A stretch of 25,005 bases of DNA from WTAW01 sp050124775. GTDB lineage: Bacteria > Acidobacteriota > Aminicenantia > Aminicenantales > Aminicenantaceae. Each line of letters opens with the position of its first letter. The first letter of the stretch is position 1. Positions 22,281 through 25,005 of the stretch are shown piece by piece. The notes below the pieces were generated by a model. It was not told the origin of the DNA. It did not search any database and saw nothing but the letters and a program-made list of their open reading frames with translations. The DNA lies in NCBI GenBank assembly GCA_050124775.1, contig JASFEP010000014.1, positions 1 to 25,005 on the forward strand, read 5' to 3'. The position numbers and the translations under genes are program-made.

Positions 22281-24140
22281 CTAACCGGCTCCGCCGCCGC
22301 CGGCACTCGCTCCGCCACCGCCGCCGGCCGAAGCACCTCCTCCAGTCCCGGTGGCCGTACTCATGGAGGATGTCGTCGTAGCGACCATAGATGAAAACGC
22401 CGAGGCAAATGCGTCCGGAGTGAAGGATCCCGTCCCTGTTCCGTGGTAGACATACCACGGGACATAGCGCTGATAATCCTCTACAGGAATGTAAGCGGCC
22501 AATTCCTTAAAGATTTTTTGTCCCAACCCCAGAACGATGCCGTAAACAAGATAATCATCGATCCTGTCGAGAAGAACTCTTTTATCCGCTGACCGGTAGT
22601 GGTATTTTTGCAGATATCTTTTGAGGGCTTTCCAATGCCGGGCCAGCCTTTCCCCCTCTTTTGTCCTGTGAGGGGTCAAAAAACTGAGAACAAAAACAGC
22701 GATGGTAGCCACACCTAAAGCAACTGCCCAGACACCTACAAAATAAGCGGCTGCAGCGGCGAGAAAGATCATGGCGATCCCTATTCCAAGAGAATAATAC
22801 ATGCCCCTGTTGCTCTCCCTGTCGAACCACTCCTTTTCATCCCCCAGCTTTTTCACTTCCTTCTTCCATTCCCGGAAAAATTTTGTGAATTTGCTCTGCT
22901 TCTTCCTGATGTCATTGAGATCGACTGTATCTCTGCCTTCGGCCAGGTCATCGAATATGAACTCGAGGAGTTTTTCTTCATAAACCTCCAGTTTCGTCTG
23001 TTGTTCCCGCCAGTATTGGCGGTTCAAGTCCCAAAAATACTCTGTGACCGTCCGTATCCCTCCGAACAGTTTTGTCTTCTCTTTTTGCTCTTCACGCAGA
23101 TTGATGAAACCGCGCCGCGCCAGATCCATCATGGTCGACACCAGGGCCCCTCCATAGACCTCCCGGCTGCTCAAAAGATAACCCACCAGGGCGGGCGGAA
23201 CATTCTCGGGAACATCTGAGGCGTACTTGACTGAAGGGGACAAGGAAGGTCTCTCCCCATACTTACGGTAATTCCGCCAGGCTAACCCAGCTCCCAATAC
23301 GCTCAACACGATCACGATCCATTTTCCCCGCTCCTGCCTCTTCTCTCTCGCTTCCATTTTCTGAGCTGCCATAGCCTGTTTCCTCACTGCCTCTTCCCGC
23401 ATACGGTTGGATTCCTCTGCCCACCGGGCTTCCTCCTCCATAACAGTTCGTCTCACCTCTTCCGCGACACGTGCCGCATCGGGAAATTTTTCTGGAGGAT
23501 AGAGCGCACGTATCTCCAGATAAGTTTTTTTGGGCAAATGCTCGCACCATGCCGTTATCGACCCATCGGTCTCGATTCGCGATTCCGCCCAGAGAGGCCC
23601 GTGGAGCCATTCGTTGATCTGGGACTGCAAAAGCTCTCCCGGCGGTTTCACATTCAGACGGACGTTTCGGCTCACTCGGTCCCACTCCCCGCTGATGAAC
23701 TGATAGTAAAGGACAGCCGCATCCTCATACCGTGTGACGGCATTCGTCACACGGTAGTGGAAATCGAATGTCCGGGATTCATCCCTCGCATCGAAAAACC
23801 AGCGCACCTCGATCTGTTCTGCGGATCTTGTAACCCGATAGGTCCCGGGCCTCCGAGAATCGGAACGTTCGTAAAATCTTCCCTTTTCCGACACTTTAAA
23901 ATCCTGGAAAAGGATACGCCCTTGGGGCGTCAATGTCCTGAAGACAAAACTGAAAGAACCGGAAAACTGGAAGGTGCGGGATTCGATGACATCCATACTC
24001 CCGTCAGGCTGCAGTTGGGCTTCGATCGCAACTCCCCTTATTCTGTAAGACTTAGCGGCCAATGCGTCAGGTGTCCCCACAAGCATAAGATACACACAAA
24101 CACCGATAATAAAGATCGTTATGTTCTTTATCTTTTTCAT
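22281..24140 (-). CDS. DUF2207 membrane protein with Gly-rich tail
   Basis: Membrane protein of 619 residues. A signal peptide (ITIFIIGVCVYLMLVGTPDALA, ~6-28) leads to an extracytoplasmic beta-rich DUF2207 domain (~30-225) with SYRIRGVAIEAQLQPDGSMDVIESRTFQFSG. A charged helix (~228-275, EEEARWAEESNRMREEAVRKQ) joins a membrane span (WIVIVLSVLGAGLAW, ~273-290). A cytosolic domain (~310-440) resembles a winged helix (ALVSTMMDLARRGFINLRE). Two more spans follow at ~445-490, then a helix region, and a C-terminal tail rich in Gly, Ala and Ser (~585-619, TGTGGGASAGGGG). The DUF2207 layout and Gly-rich end are common in the family, whose function is unknown. AAGGGG lies before the ATG. It precedes the DUF2784 gene by 23 bases. 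Confidence 0.87.
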   Translation of the reverse strand: MKKIKNITIFIIGVCVYLMLVGTPDALAAKSYRIRGVAIEAQLQPDGSMDVIESRTFQFSGSFSFVFRTLTPQGRILFQDFKVSEKGRFYERSDSRRPGTYRVTRSAEQIEVRWFFDARDESRTFDFHYRVTNAVTRYEDAAVLYYQFISGEWDRVSRNVRLNVKPPGELLQSQINEWLHGPLWAESRIETDGSITAWCEHLPKKTYLEIRALYPPEKFPDAARVAEEVRRTVMEEEARWAEESNRMREEAVRKQAMAAQKMEAREKRQERGKWIVIVLSVLGAGLAWRNYRKYGERPSLSPSVKYASDVPENVPPALVGYLLSSREVYGGALVSTMMDLARRGFINLREEQKEKTKLFGGIRTVTEYFWDLNRQYWREQQTKLEVYEEKLLEFIFDDLAEGRDTVDLNDIRKKQSKFTKFFREWKKEVKKLGDEKEWFDRESNRGMYYSLGIGIAMIFLAAAAAYFVGVWAVALGVATIAVFVLSFLTPHRTKEGERLARHWKALKRYLQKYHYRSADKRVLLDRIDDYLVYGIVLGLGQKIFKELAAYIPVEDYQRYVPWYVYHGTGTGSFTPDAFASAFSSMVATTTSSMSTATGTGGGASAGGGGGASAGGGGAG

Positions 24141-24247
24141 GTTTTTCCCCTTGAATCTTTCATCATGGTCTATTTACTTTTCTATAAATTATACACCCTC
24201 CAGACAGTTTTTATTCTGCCGAGAATGGTAAACCGTGTGGTGAATAT

Positions 24248-25005
24248 TCAGTATCCGGAGGCCTTTCCCCGGCCTCTGGGGTCAGCGCTTCCTTCGAAAT
24301 GGACAGGCTTTCCGTTCGCATCGTATGCGATCATAAGAGCATGGGCATTACCTAACCCCCGAGATCCACGCACATCATGCCCCATAGTCGCTAACGCTTG
24401 ATGAATCTCCTCGGGAATACTCTGTTCAACCCGCAAGGTGTTCGGTTCAACAAAGCTGACTCTCGGCGCAGCGATCGCTTCCTGAATATTCATCCCGAAA
24501 TCGATGAGGTTCATCACCATCTGTGGCACTGTCTGGCCGATCGTGTGTCCACCGGGTGTTCCTAGGGCGACCCAGGGTCTTCCGTCCTTTACGATGATCG
24601 TGGGGCAATCCCCTGAGAGTTTTCTGTGGCCGGCATGGGCATCCATCGGGTTGCCCTTCGGCTCGAATGTGCAGTATGCGAGAGAATTGTTCAACCATAT
24701 CCCTGTGCCCTCCGGCATGATCCTGCTGCCAAAGGCGTTTCCCAGTGTCTGAGTTGCACTGACAATGTTTCCCCAACGATCCGCCACCACAAAGTGTGTG
24801 GTGTGGCTATCTTTTGGCACCGTGATACCTGGCGGAGCGAACGGTTTTGCCCTTTCCAGATCGATCTGTGAGACGACCTCCTTCCAGTATGATTCAGAGA
24901 GAAGTTTATCTAATGGAGGGGGATTGATTTCAGGATCGCCTGCATAAGCCAAGCGGCACCAGAAGGCATGTTTGGTCACTTCTGCAAAAAGGTGGAGATA
25001 CGGTG
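24248..25005 (-). CDS. ggt: Gamma-glutamyltransferase, C-terminal part (cut by window edge)
   Basis: Partial gene: the frame stays open to the right end of the window, so the start and most of the large subunit are missing. The first visible codons read PYLHLFAEV, matching the end of the large subunit. The self-processing site lies in DSHTTHFVVADRWGNIVS, where the second Thr of HTTHF would become the N-terminal nucleophile of the small subunit. Downstream are GSRIMPEGTGIWLNNS, GHRKLSGDCPTIIVKDGRPWVALGTPGGH (with the GG-type oxyanion loop), TVPQMVMNLIDFGMNIQEAIAAPR and a closing GSADPRGRGKASGY, all standard for the family. The enzyme cleaves or transfers gamma-glutamyl groups (glutathione and similar) outside the cytoplasm. 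It ends 107 bases upstream of the DUF2207 start. Confidence 0.92.
   Translation of the reverse strand, partial: PYLHLFAEVTKHAFWCRLAYAGDPEINPPPLDKLLSESYWKEVVSQIDLERAKPFAPPGITVPKDSHTTHFVVADRWGNIVSATQTLGNAFGSRIMPEGTGIWLNNSLAYCTFEPKGNPMDAHAGHRKLSGDCPTIIVKDGRPWVALGTPGGHTIGQTVPQMVMNLIDFGMNIQEAIAAPRVSFVEPNTLRVEQSIPEEIHQALATMGHDVRGSRGLGNAHALMIAYDANGKPVHFEGSADPRGRGKASGY

Noticed and set aside
21874..22458. Longer 194-residue version of the DUF2784 protein
   Set aside because: The first 67 codons overlap the 3' end of the DUF2207 gene and encode an Arg-rich shadow; the family starts at ATG 22257.
23538..24401. Plus-strand open frame of 287 codons
   Set aside because: It runs opposite the DUF2207 and gamma-glutamyltransferase genes, both supported by clear domains, and has no ribosome site or family resemblance.
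1..25005. CRISPR arrays, tRNA or rRNA genes, phage genes or integrases
   Set aside because: No regularly spaced repeats, cloverleaf or rRNA-like sequence, and no integrase or phage structural protein were seen on either strand.

Overview
The window reads as a chromosomal segment of a Gram-negative (two-membrane), heterotrophic bacterium of moderate GC content. The support is an outer-membrane beta-barrel protein ending in aromatic residues, several exported or lipobox-bearing proteins, and many periplasm-type hydrolases. The gene mix (M28 peptidase, gamma-glutamyltransferase, serine hydrolase, GH36-type alpha-galactosidase, DUF4412-like protein) would suit an uncultured peptide and sugar degrader such as a member of candidate phylum Aminicenantes. 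That placement is a guess from style; the window holds no rRNA, tRNA or ribosomal protein gene.

Layout. 1-6430: nagA (minus), an M28 peptidase (plus), a DUF4412-like secreted protein (minus), an outer-membrane barrel (plus), a URO-D-family methyltransferase-like protein (minus) and a vapBC toxin-antitoxin pair (plus). 6496-15736: a long minus-strand run. Read in the direction of transcription it is metallophosphoesterase, DUF4440-type lipoprotein, SAM methyltransferase, PAS-PAS histidine kinase, PhzF-family protein, GH36 glycosidase and GHMP sugar kinase. 15908-16561: class B acid phosphatase (plus). 16562-16774: a small structured DNA/RNA element. 16775-25005: a second minus-strand run. Read in the direction of transcription it is gamma-glutamyltransferase (cut by the window edge), DUF2207 protein, DUF2784 membrane protein, small secreted beta-rich protein, an HMG-CoA reductase-like protein, a beta-lactamase-family hydrolase and a 5'-nucleotidase-like lipoprotein.

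Working together. Most products are hydrolases that act outside the cytoplasm on peptides, glutathione-type substrates, alpha-galactosides and phosphate esters. NagA and the GHMP kinase would feed amino sugars and free sugars into metabolism. The histidine kinase, PhzF and glycosidase genes are separated by only 3 and 10 bases, so they probably share a transcript from a promoter seen upstream of the kinase gene.

The most unusual items are four. (1) A 186-bp, highly base-paired element sits between exact 12-bp direct repeats at the aphA stop codon and looks like a mobile structured RNA, possibly HEARO/IscB-guide-like. (2) A divergent HMG-CoA reductase homologue has most catalytic positions replaced. 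(3) A 5'-nucleotidase homologue has lost half of its metal ligands. (4) Three dispersed REP-like hairpins share a GTCCCC-containing arm. No stretch longer than 300 bases lacks a gene.
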